Assembly (NCBI GenBank): GCA_903924465.1
Contig: CAIYBN010000092.1
Coordinates: 1-64,000, forward strand
Source of the DNA: an uncultured Myxococcales bacterium
Lineage (GTDB): Bacteria; Myxococcota_A; UBA9042
Direction of reading: 5' to 3'
DNA: 64,000 nt
Shown: in pieces, positions 25,741-34,853 of the stretch
How positions within the stretch are numbered: the first letter of the stretch is position 1
Layout: each line of letters opens with the position of its first letter
Translations under genes and position numbers: made by a program
Notes under the pieces: model-generated
Told to the model about the DNA's origin: nothing
The model's input: only the letters and a program-made list of their open reading frames with translations
The model's database searches: none

Positions 25741-27693
25741 TCACTGGATGCGCACGGGCAGGATGACCATGGTGAAGCCATCCCATTGCAGGCGTTTTTG
25801 CAGTGCGAACGCCGTTTGGTTGTGCAAGACGCCGTGCCACCATTGCTCGCGGCCGAACATCAGTTGGCCGGCGAAGAACGTCACGTCGTGGGTTTCGTCC
25901 GCCGCACGCAGGCACAACTGCTCGAGCTCGGCGACGACGTCCGTGCCGATGGCCGACAGCCCCTTGGACCGCAAACCGAGCGATTGTCCCAGCGCAACGT
26001 AGCGGGCGAGCGTGTGGTCGACGCCCTCGCGAACGTGCGCGAGCTCGTGCTCGTCCTTGAGCGCCGCGGAATCGACGCTGCCCACCGCGACGAATACGGC
26101 GTTTTTGTAGTGACCTGGAAAGGCCCGCAACGCCGCGGTCAACGTTTCGTGGCCAATGCCGTTGTAGCCGCCGACCAGGAGCACGGCCGTCGGCGCTTCT
26201 GGCAGTAGGGGCACGGGCGATTCCTTCAGCGGTTCCATGGGTGGCACGTGGCTATCCAACTGCGACAATTGTGCGGCCACGCGGTGATAGTGGCGTCGGA
26301 TCGCGACGAACAGGCCCACCAGGGCCATGGTCACCAAGAGCGTAACCCAACCACCTTCCAGGAACTTTTCGCTCGCCGTGACGCACAAAATCGCTGCGCA
26401 TAGACCAAAACCCAACAGGAACAGCAGCGTATCGCCGATGTGGCGTTCGTGAATCGAGTGCTTCAACATGCCCAGCATGGACAGCGAAAACGTGAGGAAC
26501 ACGTTGATGGAGTACATCACCACCAGCGAGCCGATGTCGCCTTTGGTGTAGAGCAACGCCGCGAGCGACGCCATGCCGATGAGCGCGATGCCATTTTGCG
26601 TCGTCAGGCGCTCCGACAGGGCGGCAAATCGCCGTGGCGCCCAGCCGTCGAGCGCCATGTTGGCCAGCACGCGCGGGCCATCGAGAAAGCCCGCTTGCGC
26701 GCCGACGATCAGCAGCGCACCTTCAGCGACCAGCGTGACGATGGAGAATGCCTTGCCGCCAGGCCAACTTGCCGTGATTTTTTCCGCCAGCACGGCGTTG
26801 AGGGTCTGGCCTTCCACCGGATGCACGCCCGCCAGCAGGTACGCGACCAATAGCCCCGCCGCGGTCGCCGCCAGCGAGGCCGCCATGTACAGCATTGTCC
26901 GCCGCGCCGTTTTAGCCCGCGGTTCGCGCAGAATCGGCAGACCGTTCGAGACCGCCTCGATGCCCGTGTACGTGCCGCCGCCCAACGACCAGGCGCGCGC
27001 GAACAGCAGCAGCACGCCCAGCAGCCCCAGCGAGGACCGGCTGTGATGCCAGCCTTCGGAGACCTGCTGCGTGAGCGGCGGACCTTCATTGTGAAAAAAC
27101 AGCCCGGTGGTAATCAGGATGATGTGGGTCAGCAAAAAGAGCAGGAACACCGGCACGAGCGGCAGGATGGCCTCGCGCACGCCGCGCAGGTTGAGCACCG
27201 TCATGCCGATGATGATCTCGATTTCACAGGACAATTTTACGCTTTGCCACGATGGCGGCAGGAAGCTGAAGAGGGCGTCGCCGGCAGCGGCGATGGACAC
27301 GGTCACGGTGAGCACGTAGTCGACCAGCAGCGCTGAACCGGAGACCAGACCGGGCGTTGGCCCGAGCAGTTTGGTCGCGACGACATAGCCGCCACCGCCG
27401 TTCGGAAATACGGCGATGATGCGGGTGTAGGCAATCGAGATGATGAACACGGTCATGGCGGTCATGGCAGCCATCGCCACCGCGAGCCACCGGTGTTCGC
27501 CCAGCGCGGCAAAAGCTTCAGGCGGACCGTAAGCCGATGAGGACAAGCCGTCAGCGCCGAGGCCGACCCAGGCCAGGAATGGAATCAGCGAAAGCTGATG
27601 GAAGATCGATCGATCAGCCAGATCGCGCGGCTTACCCAACAGCCAGCGGCGCACGCGCGCAAGACCGGAATTGTCCGGCGGGACCTCAGTCAT
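25741..27693 (-). CDS. KimA-like APC-family permease, probable K+ importer under c-di-AMP control
   Basis: A 650-residue inner-membrane transporter. About 12 hydrophobic segments span residues ~30-455. The first helix region GLGADGLSSSAYGPPEAF and the loop FPNGGGGYVVAT-LLG-TPGLVSGSALLVDYVLTV are characteristic of the KimA (YdaO) branch of the APC superfamily, high-affinity potassium importers. The C-terminal ~180 residues form a soluble domain with VLLVGGYNGIGHETL and a USP-like alpha/beta pattern. AAGGAG lies 5-7 bases before the ATG at 27693; the GTG one codon earlier is inside the usual spacing. The ydaO-type riboswitch upstream fits the known rule that c-di-AMP shuts off potassium uptake. 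Substrate is inferred from family and regulation. Confidence 0.85.
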   Translation of the reverse strand: MTEVPPDNSGLARVRRWLLGKPRDLADRSIFHQLSLIPFLAWVGLGADGLSSSAYGPPEAFAALGEHRWLAVAMAAMTAMTVFIISIAYTRIIAVFPNGGGGYVVATKLLGPTPGLVSGSALLVDYVLTVTVSIAAAGDALFSFLPPSWQSVKLSCEIEIIIGMTVLNLRGVREAILPLVPVFLLFLLTHIILITTGLFFHNEGPPLTQQVSEGWHHSRSSLGLLGVLLLFARAWSLGGGTYTGIEAVSNGLPILREPRAKTARRTMLYMAASLAATAAGLLVAYLLAGVHPVEGQTLNAVLAEKITASWPGGKAFSIVTLVAEGALLIVGAQAGFLDGPRVLANMALDGWAPRRFAALSERLTTQNGIALIGMASLAALLYTKGDIGSLVVMYSINVFLTFSLSMLGMLKHSIHERHIGDTLLFLLGFGLCAAILCVTASEKFLEGGWVTLLVTMALVGLFVAIRRHYHRVAAQLSQLDSHVPPMEPLKESPVPLLPEAPTAVLLVGGYNGIGHETLTAALRAFPGHYKNAVFVAVGSVDSAALKDEHELAHVREGVDHTLARYVALGQSLGLRSKGLSAIGTDVVAELEQLCLRAADETHDVTFFAGQLMFGREQWWHGVLHNQTAFALQKRLQWDGFTMVILPVRIQ

Positions 27694-27764
27694 CACAACT
27701 CCTTAGTCGGCACAAACACGAACAAACACACGGAGTTACTGAGCCGGCCAAATTGGTCGGTGGC

Positions 27765-27895
27765 AAACTCCTCGACGCCTACGGGGTTAGCTGACGGGCT
27801 CGGACCGAGAAGTATCCGTTCAGCGCATGGATGTCGTGCGCTGAATGAGCCCCAAGGAGTGGGTCCCCCGCTCCCGCACACGGCGGAACTCGGCG
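27765..27895 (-). promoter_or_regulatory. ydaO-yuaA (c-di-AMP) riboswitch
   Basis: On the minus strand the leader contains the core of the ydaO aptamer. GCGGGGGACCCA near 27869-27858 is followed by UUGGGGCUCAUUCAGCG and the arm CGCUGAAC, then CCGAGCCC and the near-invariant GUCAGCUAACCCCGUAGGC (27794-27776), ending in GAGGAGUUU. This order matches the family, which binds two c-di-AMP molecules and usually turns genes off. The stretch after the aptamer has UAACUCC (27738-27732), able to pair with GGAGUU in the aptamer 3' end (27771-27766) or with the ribosome site GGAGUU (27702-27697). This suggests translational rather than termination control, and I see no U-tract terminator. Boundaries are approximate. 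Confidence 0.9.
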
Positions 27896-27900
27896 GGCGC

Positions 27901-27928
27901 ATTCTGCGCTTGTCCGCGCCGCGGTCAA
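27901..27928 (-). promoter_or_regulatory. Sigma70-like promoter of the riboswitch-permease transcript
   Basis: On the minus strand: TTGACC (27928-27923), 16 bp, CAGAAT (27906-27901). The transcript would start near 27894, right at the 5' edge of the aptamer. Confidence 0.5.
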
Positions 27929-27929
27929 G

Positions 27930-27951
27930 AGGCTATCAAGAGGCTATCAAG
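27930..27951. repeat. Two tandem 11-bp repeats upstream of the permease promoter
   Basis: AGGCTATCAAG occurs twice without a gap (27930-27940 and 27941-27951), immediately upstream of the -35 box. The spacing of one helical turn suits binding of a regulator to the same face of the DNA. The rest of 27952-28000 has no other feature. Confidence 0.45.
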
Positions 27952-28000
27952 GACGTGACAGAATGCGTTGAAATTACGTGGTTATGTCGTCATGGCGGTA

Positions 28001-30340
28001 TCAAAATGGCGCTGATATCATGCCAAACGGAATGAAGCCCTTGGGCACGCAGAGCTTGATGGGCGAGCCGACAAAACTCGTGCAGGGGCTGTCGGCCGGA
28101 CAGGTGGCGAAGCCGACGCCGCATTGCTGGACGCAGAGGGGCAACGGGCTGCCCTTGATGCAGAGCGCGTCGGGCGCGCAGCCGAGCGGATCGGCCAGGC
28201 AGTCCGATCCAGTGGGCAGCATGCCGGTCTTGAAGCAGAAGGCATCGCCGCCGCCCAGGTATTCGCATTTCTCGCCGGCCGCACAGACGCTGGCGAAACC
28301 GCTGCACGCCTCTGCACAGAATGCCCCGGGATTGCTGGCGGAATCGCCAAGGCAAATCAGACCCTTGGCGCAAGACCACGGCTGTCCGTAGCACAGGCCG
28401 TTCTTGGCAGTGCCGCCGTTGGGGACGCAGAAACCGCCCCATTTGCCTTTGGCGCACCAGAGCTTCTGGCCGTTGACGTCGGCGCCGGGGCAGTCGCTGT
28501 CCGCGGTGCATTGCTTGGCGCAAAACGGTGCCGGGCCATCCTGTCCGACGCACACGTCGCCGCTCACACACGGCGCACTGAGGCTGCATGCCGCGCCTTG
28601 TCCGCCCGCGCCGACGGGCTGACACCAGTGTCCCGACTCGCCAAAGTTGTCGCACGAGAACCCGGCTGGGCACGACTTGCCGTCGCAATTCTCCAAGCAC
28701 GACGCGTCTTTCGCGACGCCATAACTGGAGCAGAGCGTGCCCTGCTGACAGTCCCATGGCGCTCCCTGGCACACGCTACCGACGGCCTGATTGCCCGCCG
28801 GCCAGCACAGGCCCAAGTTGTCCTGTCCGTAGGGCATGCACCACGTGCCGCTGGGACAAGCGGGGTTGTTCAGCGTGCACTGCGTCATGCACTGCCACGT
28901 CTTGCCGGCGCCGATGCAGAATTCACCGGCCTGGCAAAGCGTTGAATCGCCTTGACAATCGCCGCCTTGCCCGAGCTTGCCGTTGGGCTGGCAGCCGCTG
29001 TAATCCTGGGTATAGGTCATGCACGTCGCGCCAGGCGGGCAAATGCCGTCGGCTTTGCACGACTTCTGGCAGAACGCGCCGGGATTGTAGGTGTCGTAGC
29101 CGCCGATGCAATACAGCCCTTCGCCGCACAGATAGGGATTGTCCGCGCACTTGTCGCCGTTCGCGCCGGGCCCTTTGGGGTAGCAGATGCCGCTGGGATT
29201 GCCGGCGTTTTTGGCGCAGTAGGCGTCGCCGCCCGTGCTCTTGGCCAACGGCGCGCAGTCGGCATCGGCCGTGCACTGTGGCGCGCAGACCGCCGAACCG
29301 CCGCCGAAGCCGACGCAGTACAAGCCTTTCGCGCACGAGAACCGATCGCCAGCGCAGTTCTCACCGACCGCTTTCGCGCCATTGTGTTGGCAAATGCCCT
29401 GCGTGCCGTCGTAGATGAAGCAGGAAAGCCCCTTGGCGCAGTCCGCGTCCTGCTTGCACGCGGTGGCGCAATAGGCCAACGGATCTCCAGGGTAGGATTC
29501 AATGCAAAACGCGTACTTGCCGCAGCCGCCCAAGGTCGCCTGCGCACATGGGCTGCCGTCCGCCACGCCAGCGGTGAAGGGCAGGCATCCGGCGCCGGTC
29601 GGGAACACGTTGCACGTCGTGCCGGTCGCGCACACGGAGTCATTCAGCTTGGTGCAGTTTTGCACGCATATGGACCCTCCGTTGGTCTGGAAGCACCAGT
29701 TGGCGTCGCCGGTGCAGTCCGATTGGCCGCCTTTTTGGCAATCGCCGCCCACCGGCTGGTCCTGCTTGCCGCATTGGGTCGCGCCATACTGCTTCAGACA
29801 ATACGACTGCTTTTGCGCGCCGTTGCCGTAGCTGACGCAGCACATCAAGTCGCTGGAAGGGATGTTGCTGCACTGGCTGTTGCTGGCGCAGCCCCACGTG
29901 GTGCAGTACGCCCCGCTGGTGCCTTGTGCGGCGCAGAACGCGCCTTCAGGACAATCGGCGATGGTGGTGCAGAAGCCGCCGAGCGTACCGGGCTGGGCAC
30001 CTCCGTCGCTGGCGTTCTGGCTGTCTTTCCCGGCGGTGCCGTCCTGGCCCGGGCTGCCGTCGCTCGCGACCGCGCCATCGTTCAGGGTGCTGGTGTCGCT
30101 GCCTGAGCTGCCGTCCGGACCCAGCCAGGCGCCGGCATCGTCGCTCCAAAACCAGCCGTCGGGTGCTTTTGCGTCGTGGTCAAATGCCCAACCGTCGGTG
30201 AGCGCGGCGTCTTCGGTCGCGCCGCCGAGGACGTCGTCCAGCGAACTGCCTGCAGCGACAGGTGAATCTGCGCCACAACCTGCGAGGCCGAGGATCGCCG
30301 CCGCGGTGAGCCAATTCCGTGCCAACCTGAGCTTGTCCAT
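28001..30340 (-). CDS. Cys-rich repeat lipoprotein (779 residues)
   Basis: The start ATG at 30340 has GGAGG 6 bases upstream and is followed by MDKLRLARNWLTAAAILGLAGC, a lipoprotein signal with lipobox LAGC. Residues ~30-115 are Asp/Gly/Ser-rich low complexity (DGSSGSDTSTLNDG). From ~118 there are about a dozen units of ~50 residues built on CxxxxDCPEGAFC, CTADADCAPLA, GLYCIGGYD-CxxxC and GxxCxP. These resemble EB/dickkopf-like Cys-rich modules in myxobacterial surface proteins. No catalytic motif is seen. A promoter overlapping the end of the upstream glycosyltransferase gene suggests independent expression. Probably a disulphide-stabilised outer-surface protein; the partner is unknown. Confidence 0.8.
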   Translation of the reverse strand: MDKLRLARNWLTAAAILGLAGCGADSPVAAGSSLDDVLGGATEDAALTDGWAFDHDAKAPDGWFWSDDAGAWLGPDGSSGSDTSTLNDGAVASDGSPGQDGTAGKDSQNASDGGAQPGTLGGFCTTIADCPEGAFCAAQGTSGAYCTTWGCASNSQCSNIPSSDLMCCVSYGNGAQKQSYCLKQYGATQCGKQDQPVGGDCQKGGQSDCTGDANWCFQTNGGSICVQNCTKLNDSVCATGTTCNVFPTGAGCLPFTAGVADGSPCAQATLGGCGKYAFCIESYPGDPLAYCATACKQDADCAKGLSCFIYDGTQGICQHNGAKAVGENCAGDRFSCAKGLYCVGFGGGSAVCAPQCTADADCAPLAKSTGGDAYCAKNAGNPSGICYPKGPGANGDKCADNPYLCGEGLYCIGGYDTYNPGAFCQKSCKADGICPPGATCMTYTQDYSGCQPNGKLGQGGDCQGDSTLCQAGEFCIGAGKTWQCMTQCTLNNPACPSGTWCMPYGQDNLGLCWPAGNQAVGSVCQGAPWDCQQGTLCSSYGVAKDASCLENCDGKSCPAGFSCDNFGESGHWCQPVGAGGQGAACSLSAPCVSGDVCVGQDGPAPFCAKQCTADSDCPGADVNGQKLWCAKGKWGGFCVPNGGTAKNGLCYGQPWSCAKGLICLGDSASNPGAFCAEACSGFASVCAAGEKCEYLGGGDAFCFKTGMLPTGSDCLADPLGCAPDALCIKGSPLPLCVQQCGVGFATCPADSPCTSFVGSPIKLCVPKGFIPFGMISAPF

Positions 30341-30358
30341 CGAGAACCTCCGGCCGGC

Positions 30359-30387
30359 AGCGTAGCGCTTCCATCGCCCGCCGTCAG
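30359..30387 (-). promoter_or_regulatory. Sigma70-like promoter of the Cys-rich lipoprotein gene
   Basis: On the minus strand: CTGACG (30387-30382), 17 bp, TACGCT (30364-30359). It overlaps the stop codon of the GT4 gene and lies 19 bases before the ATG at 30340. The same -10 sequence, TACGCT, is used at 40265-40270. Confidence 0.45.
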
Positions 30388-31502
30388 CCGATGGCTTCCC
30401 GGTACAACGCCAACCACGCATCCACACTGTGTTGCCAGTCGGCATGCGCCAGCACCCATTGTCGCGCAAGGCGCGTCATGTCCGCCCGCAACGCCGGTTC
30501 AGCCCGCAAACGTGTCAGCGCGGCTGCCAATTCGCCCACGTCGTTCGGGGCAAAGAGCAGCGCTCGGCCATCGGCCAGGATCGCTTGATAGGCGGGCAGG
30601 TGACTGGCCACGATCGGCACTTGCAGCGACATCAATTCGGCAAACGTCGACGGGACGCCATCGGCCTCCAGCGCGGAAACCGCGACATCGGCGGCAGCGT
30701 ACAGGCCCGGCAATCGACCATACGGGCATGGTGGAGCGAACCGCAGACGATCCGCCACGGCCAGGTGCGCAGCCAATTCGCTCAACTGTCGCTGCACCGG
30801 CACTTCTGCGTCGCGACCGTGGAGCTTGAAAACCAGGACGTCGTCTGGTCCGTGCTTCATGGCGGCAAAACCGCGCAGGATTCGCTCGGGGTGGTAGTGT
30901 GGCAGCGTTTGCCGCGGGCTGAGCACCACGAACGCGCGCTCGGAAATCCCCAGTTCGGCACGCCAGGCCAGGACTTCGCCTGCCAACCGCGTCGCGTCAA
31001 AATGTCCGCAGTCAACGCCCCACAGCACGAGTTGCTGGTGCAACGGCGTCGGACCGGCGAGCAGTTGGGCGCGATCCAGCAGCGGCTGGCTATCGGCGGT
31101 CACGGCCGCGGCACCGCACAGGAGCTTGCCCATTTGCTGCCAATGCGCGGGCGTTCGGGCGAATTCCAGGTCGTTCAGGTCCGAGCCCCACGCGGTCGCC
31201 ACGTAGGGCAGGCCCAGCCGCTGCCACAGCAGCTGCCCCGGATGCAGGTAGTTCAAGTGCACCAGTTGCGCACCCAACCGCTTGACCAGCCGCGACACCA
31301 CAGCATCGCGCAAAGGTTGCGGCCACAGGCGCGGCAGATCCACGCGCTCCACCTCCTGACCGAACTCCGCGCGCGCGCGATCCGCCACTTCCGGCGCATC
31401 GACGAGGATCGGCTTGTGCCCGCGCGCCTGCAGCGCCGCTGCCAGCCGGGCTTGATGCGGCGCCTTGGGATCCCCGTCCAGCAAAATGGTCAGCCTGCGC
31501 AT
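30384..31502 (-). CDS. GT4-type glycosyltransferase (GT-B fold)
   Basis: A 372-residue retaining-type glycosyltransferase. The N-terminal half begins RRLTILLDGDPKAPHQARLAAALQ (a Rossmann strand then helix). The C-terminal half has the GT4 hallmark EADGVPSTFAELMSLQVPIVAS (~285-306, in two blocks), with the EX7E-like pair that binds the nucleotide-sugar, and PYGRLPGLYAAADVAVSALE just before it. It transfers a sugar from a nucleotide donor to a lipid-linked or growing glycan in the cytoplasm. It starts 3 bases after the preceding GT2 gene, as the last member of the flippase-GT2-GT2-GT4 operon. The acceptor and sugar cannot be told from sequence. Confidence 0.85.
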   Translation of the reverse strand: MRRLTILLDGDPKAPHQARLAAALQARGHKPILVDAPEVADRARAEFGQEVERVDLPRLWPQPLRDAVVSRLVKRLGAQLVHLNYLHPGQLLWQRLGLPYVATAWGSDLNDLEFARTPAHWQQMGKLLCGAAAVTADSQPLLDRAQLLAGPTPLHQQLVLWGVDCGHFDATRLAGEVLAWRAELGISERAFVVLSPRQTLPHYHPERILRGFAAMKHGPDDVLVFKLHGRDAEVPVQRQLSELAAHLAVADRLRFAPPCPYGRLPGLYAAADVAVSALEADGVPSTFAELMSLQVPIVASHLPAYQAILADGRALLFAPNDVGELAAALTRLRAEPALRADMTRLARQWVLAHADWQHSVDAWLALYREAIG

Positions 31503-31505
31503 CGC

Positions 31506-32432
31506 TTACCGCCCCAGCCGTTGCAGTCCGCGGGCGATGCCAGCTGGAAACAGACTGCGGCGCATCGCGCCCACCGCCGGTCGCCAGACCCACGGATCGC
31601 GCAGGAGCCCATTTTCACGAGCGAGACCAAGCAGTTCGTGGGCACGCCGGCGATCGCCTGCCGCCCAGTTCGAGACCGCCGAGCGCAGGTAGGCGAGCGC
31701 GAGGAACCGTCGACGCCGTTTGCCATCCGCGAAGAACACGGGATGACGGCGCACCATGATTTCGTGGGTCTTGTAGTAGTCGCGGTCGTAACTTACCGAT
31801 ACTTTGGTGCTTTGCCCGAGCCGATAGCGGTAGAAAACACCGCCACAGTGGACGATCTGCGCGCCGATCTCGGCCGCGCCGATGTGAAAATCGTAATCTC
31901 CGTTGCCGCGCGACAATTCAGCTGAAAAACCATGTAGTTGTCGCCAAAGCTCGGTCTTGTACGCGCACGGCCCGGGCAGCGGCTGGCTGGCCAAATAGTC
32001 GTCCGGCGTCACGTGCTGTGGGTAGTGCTTCACGCCGGATCCACCGTCAAAGTAGAGGTAGTCGCCGACCACGATGGCGGCCTCCGGCGTCTGGGCAAAC
32101 GCCGCCAGCACCAGAGCCACGCTCTGCGGCACGAGCTGATCGTCGCCGTCCAGATAGAAATGAAGCGGCGTTTCAGTCAGGGAAAAAGCCAAGTTGCGCG
32201 TCGGATACGGCCCTTGGTTCACCTCGGCGGCGACTTTGCGCAGGCGGGGATGCGACAGACGGTCGAAAACCGCTCGCGTCGCGGCATCGTGGCCGCCATC
32301 TAGCACCAGCACGGCCGTCCACCGCTCGTCGGTCTGGGCCAGCACGCTGTCCCAGCACTGCTGCAGCTGTTCGCCTTCCCGGTAGCTGGTGATGCCGATC
32401 GTGATGAGCGGCGGTCGCACGTTGTCCGTCAT
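31506..32432 (-). CDS. GT2-family glycosyltransferase
   Basis: A 308-residue GT-A protein from the ATG at 32432, which has GGGAG just upstream. The earlier in-frame ATG at 32450 is possible. It starts PPLITIGITSYREGEQLQQCW, with the first acidic site at VLDGGHD and the metal-binding DxD in YLDGDDQLVP. A third acidic block, GNGDYDFH, fits the family's catalytic Asp region. No membrane segment is seen, so it works in the cytoplasm on an inner-membrane lipid-linked acceptor. It belongs to the glycan operon between the other GT2 and the GT4. Confidence 0.85.
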   Translation of the reverse strand: MTDNVRPPLITIGITSYREGEQLQQCWDSVLAQTDERWTAVLVLDGGHDAATRAVFDRLSHPRLRKVAAEVNQGPYPTRNLAFSLTETPLHFYLDGDDQLVPQSVALVLAAFAQTPEAAIVVGDYLYFDGGSGVKHYPQHVTPDDYLASQPLPGPCAYKTELWRQLHGFSAELSRGNGDYDFHIGAAEIGAQIVHCGGVFYRYRLGQSTKVSVSYDRDYYKTHEIMVRRHPVFFADGKRRRRFLALAYLRSAVSNWAAGDRRRAHELLGLARENGLLRDPWVWRPAVGAMRRSLFPAGIARGLQRLGR

Positions 32433-32490
32433 GACTCCCACACGGCGCATCGGCCGGCGATGCGCGCTGCACTTTAGCCCGCCGCGAGCG

Positions 32491-33345
32491 TCACGGCCAG
32501 AAGACCCCAAGTCGCGCCCGCCAGTCGCCCGGATCGCGCGTCAGCACCTCACGCCACATCGCCCGCGCCGCGTCTCGCTGCCCGGCTTTGGCCAACCGCC
32601 GCGCTTCGTCGCGATAGGTCGTCAGTTCAAAAGCCGTCACAGCGCCATGGGCTTCGAACCCGGCGCGATGGTGCCGCAGCAGCGCCAAACGCGAGCGGAA
32701 GACCCGGTTGGTGCCGCCAGAAGTCGTCGCCGACCAGCTCTGCGGGTGCATCCGGTAATTGTACAGCGATTCCGGCAGGTAGAGGCCGCGGTAGCCCGCT
32801 TCGACGAGGCTCAGCCAGAAGTCGTAGTCCTCGTTGCCGATTGAGAAATCTTCCTGGTAGCCCGGGGTCTTGGCCCAAGCCGATCGGCGAAACAGCGCCG
32901 CGCCGCCGATGAATTGCTCGTGGTAGAGGCGCGCCGCGTCAAACGGCTCGGCTTTTCGCGTGCCTTGCCACGCGCCAAAGATCCGATAGTCGGTGTAGAC
33001 AACGCCCACCTGCGGGTCGGCCAGCAGCAGCGGCACGGTCTTGGCCAGAAACGCCGGGTGCAGCGTGTCGTCGGCGTCCAGATTCAGGATCGCCTCGGTC
33101 GTCGCCAGCGCGATGCCGTGGTTGCGTACCAGCGCGCGACCGAGATTCTGCGGGAGATGAATGATTTCGACCCGTTCGTCCGCCTGGATCTCGCAGAGTT
33201 CGGGCGTCACGCCATCGGTGGAAGCATCGTCCAACACAATGGCCCGCCACGCGGTCCAGTGCTGCGCGCGCAGGCTGTCGAGGCATTCCGCCAGAAACGC
33301 GCCGTGGTTGAAACATGGAATCACAACGGTCACGGTGGGCGTCAT
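32491..33345 (-). CDS. GT2-family glycosyltransferase
   Basis: A 284-residue inverting glycosyltransferase from the ATG at 33345, whose ATGA overlaps the stop of the flippase gene. It has TVTVVIPCFNHGAFLAECL at the N-terminus, LDDASTDG (nucleotide binding), LNLDADDTLHP (DxD, metal and sugar) and the later acidic motif GNEDYDFWLSL. No membrane segments. It is a typical enzyme of O-antigen, capsule or exopolysaccharide assembly. Coupling to the flippase shows they serve the same glycan. Confidence 0.88.
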   Translation of the reverse strand: MTPTVTVVIPCFNHGAFLAECLDSLRAQHWTAWRAIVLDDASTDGVTPELCEIQADERVEIIHLPQNLGRALVRNHGIALATTEAILNLDADDTLHPAFLAKTVPLLLADPQVGVVYTDYRIFGAWQGTRKAEPFDAARLYHEQFIGGAALFRRSAWAKTPGYQEDFSIGNEDYDFWLSLVEAGYRGLYLPESLYNYRMHPQSWSATTSGGTNRVFRSRLALLRHHRAGFEAHGAVTAFELTTYRDEARRLAKAGQRDAARAMWREVLTRDPGDWRARLGVFWP

Positions 33346-34853
33346 GGTGTGGCCTCGGCAGTTCCGGTATCCGGCCAATAGCGCCAGGCAAGCCCCGCGC
33401 ACGCCGCGTGCAGGAGCGCACAGACGACCAGATCCACACCCAATTGCCAGATCGCCGGTTCTGGCCAGTGCCGCAGCAAGCCCATCGCCATCAGCGCGGT
33501 CGGCAGCGTCACGGTGCCGACGCGGAGGATGCGCCCGATCCAGAACCGCGGGCGACTCACGCCTTGATGGCGCAACGCGATGCCGGGGTTATACCAAGTT
33601 GTCGTCAAGGCTTGGCTGACCAGCGTGCCGAGTGCGACGCCGGTCAAGCCGATGCGGCCGACGAGCAGAAGGCTGAGCGCGAGGTTGCTGGCGCCTTCGA
33701 CGATGGAGATGACCGCGACGCTGCGGATGATCCCGACGCCGGCGATGTATTTCGACGCCACGGAGACCGGTGCGGCGGTCAGGATGATACCGCCCAGGCC
33801 CCAGACAATGCCGCGGGGCACGTCGCCGACGGGCAAGGACAACCAGCGCTCGACCAGTTGGCCGACAAATGCCATGAACAACACCGAGAAACCAGCGGAC
33901 ACGTAGAGCGTACCGTCCATGGCGCGGCGGAAGATCCGCCTGAGTTCGGCAAAGTCCTGTTTCTGTGCCAATGCGGCATAGGACGGGTACAGGGTGCTGG
34001 AAATTCGCGAAGCGCCGTTCATGACCGCCCGGCTGGCCTGGCCGATGATGGCGTACGTGGCGACGGCCGCGGTGCCAATGGCGCCGGCAATGACGATTTC
34101 ATCGGTCTTGAACACGATGAGGACGATGACCGAATCGAGGGCAAAGAACGCGCTGTAGCTGAGCAATTCTCCAGCAATCGGCCGACTGGCACGGTGCAGG
34201 CTCAGGCGCAGGCCAGGCAGGGCGCGGCGCAAGCTCTGGCGGTTGAGCAGCCCAGCCACCACGGCGTTGAAAAGCGCAAGGATAGCCAGCGATTTCATAC
34301 CGAGATCCAGGCGCACGATGGCAAAGCCGCCGATGGCGTCGACAAGCCCGGTCAGTCCGCGAATGCCATTCATGGTCGTGATGTTCTGGATGCCATAGTT
34401 GCCGGCGGCGTAGATCTGCAGCGGCGTTGCGACGGCGAACTCAATGCCTTTGAGGGCCAGAAACAGCGCACACGCCGGAACCAGCGCCGCCTGCAGGTGA
34501 AACAGCGCGTCGATGTGTGCCGCGACGCCCCAGGCGATGAGCATGCCTGCCGTACCCAGCGCGATGAACAGCGCCAGCGTGGTGCTCAGCAGCGCGACCG
34601 TCCGCTGGCGATCTTCGGCCGCTTCGCTCGCCGCGACAAAGCGCGTGAGCACCGGCGTCAGCCCCATGTTCAGCAGCCCGAGGTAGCCGAGCACAGAATC
34701 CGCGACCGCGAGCAGACCATATTGCTCCTTGCCCAGATAGTGCAGCAGGTAGGGCGTGAGAAACAGGTAAACGATGAACTGCAGGGCATCGGACGTGTAA
34801 AACGACGCCAGATTCAGCAGGAACGAGCGGCGTTGTTGGGATGCGTCTGGCAC
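33342..34853 (-). CDS. Wzx/MATE-like polysaccharide flippase
   Basis: A 503-residue polytopic protein starting at GTG 34853 (AGGACA upstream). The earlier in-frame start at 35228 would run through the divergent promoter region and the cytochrome c gene, so it was rejected. About 14 hydrophobic segments are visible, beginning FLLNLASFYTSDALQFIVYLFL. The pattern is that of the polysaccharide transport or oligosaccharidyl-lipid flippase family (RfbX/Wzx). It moves undecaprenyl-linked oligosaccharide from the cytoplasmic to the periplasmic face. It is the first gene of the flippase-GT2-GT2-GT4 operon. Confidence 0.85.
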   Translation of the reverse strand: MPDASQQRRSFLLNLASFYTSDALQFIVYLFLTPYLLHYLGKEQYGLLAVADSVLGYLGLLNMGLTPVLTRFVAASEAAEDRQRTVALLSTTLALFIALGTAGMLIAWGVAAHIDALFHLQAALVPACALFLALKGIEFAVATPLQIYAAGNYGIQNITTMNGIRGLTGLVDAIGGFAIVRLDLGMKSLAILALFNAVVAGLLNRQSLRRALPGLRLSLHRASRPIAGELLSYSAFFALDSVIVLIVFKTDEIVIAGAIGTAAVATYAIIGQASRAVMNGASRISSTLYPSYAALAQKQDFAELRRIFRRAMDGTLYVSAGFSVLFMAFVGQLVERWLSLPVGDVPRGIVWGLGGIILTAAPVSVASKYIAGVGIIRSVAVISIVEGASNLALSLLLVGRIGLTGVALGTLVSQALTTTWYNPGIALRHQGVSRPRFWIGRILRVGTVTLPTALMAMGLLRHWPEPAIWQLGVDLVVCALLHAACAGLAWRYWPDTGTAEATP

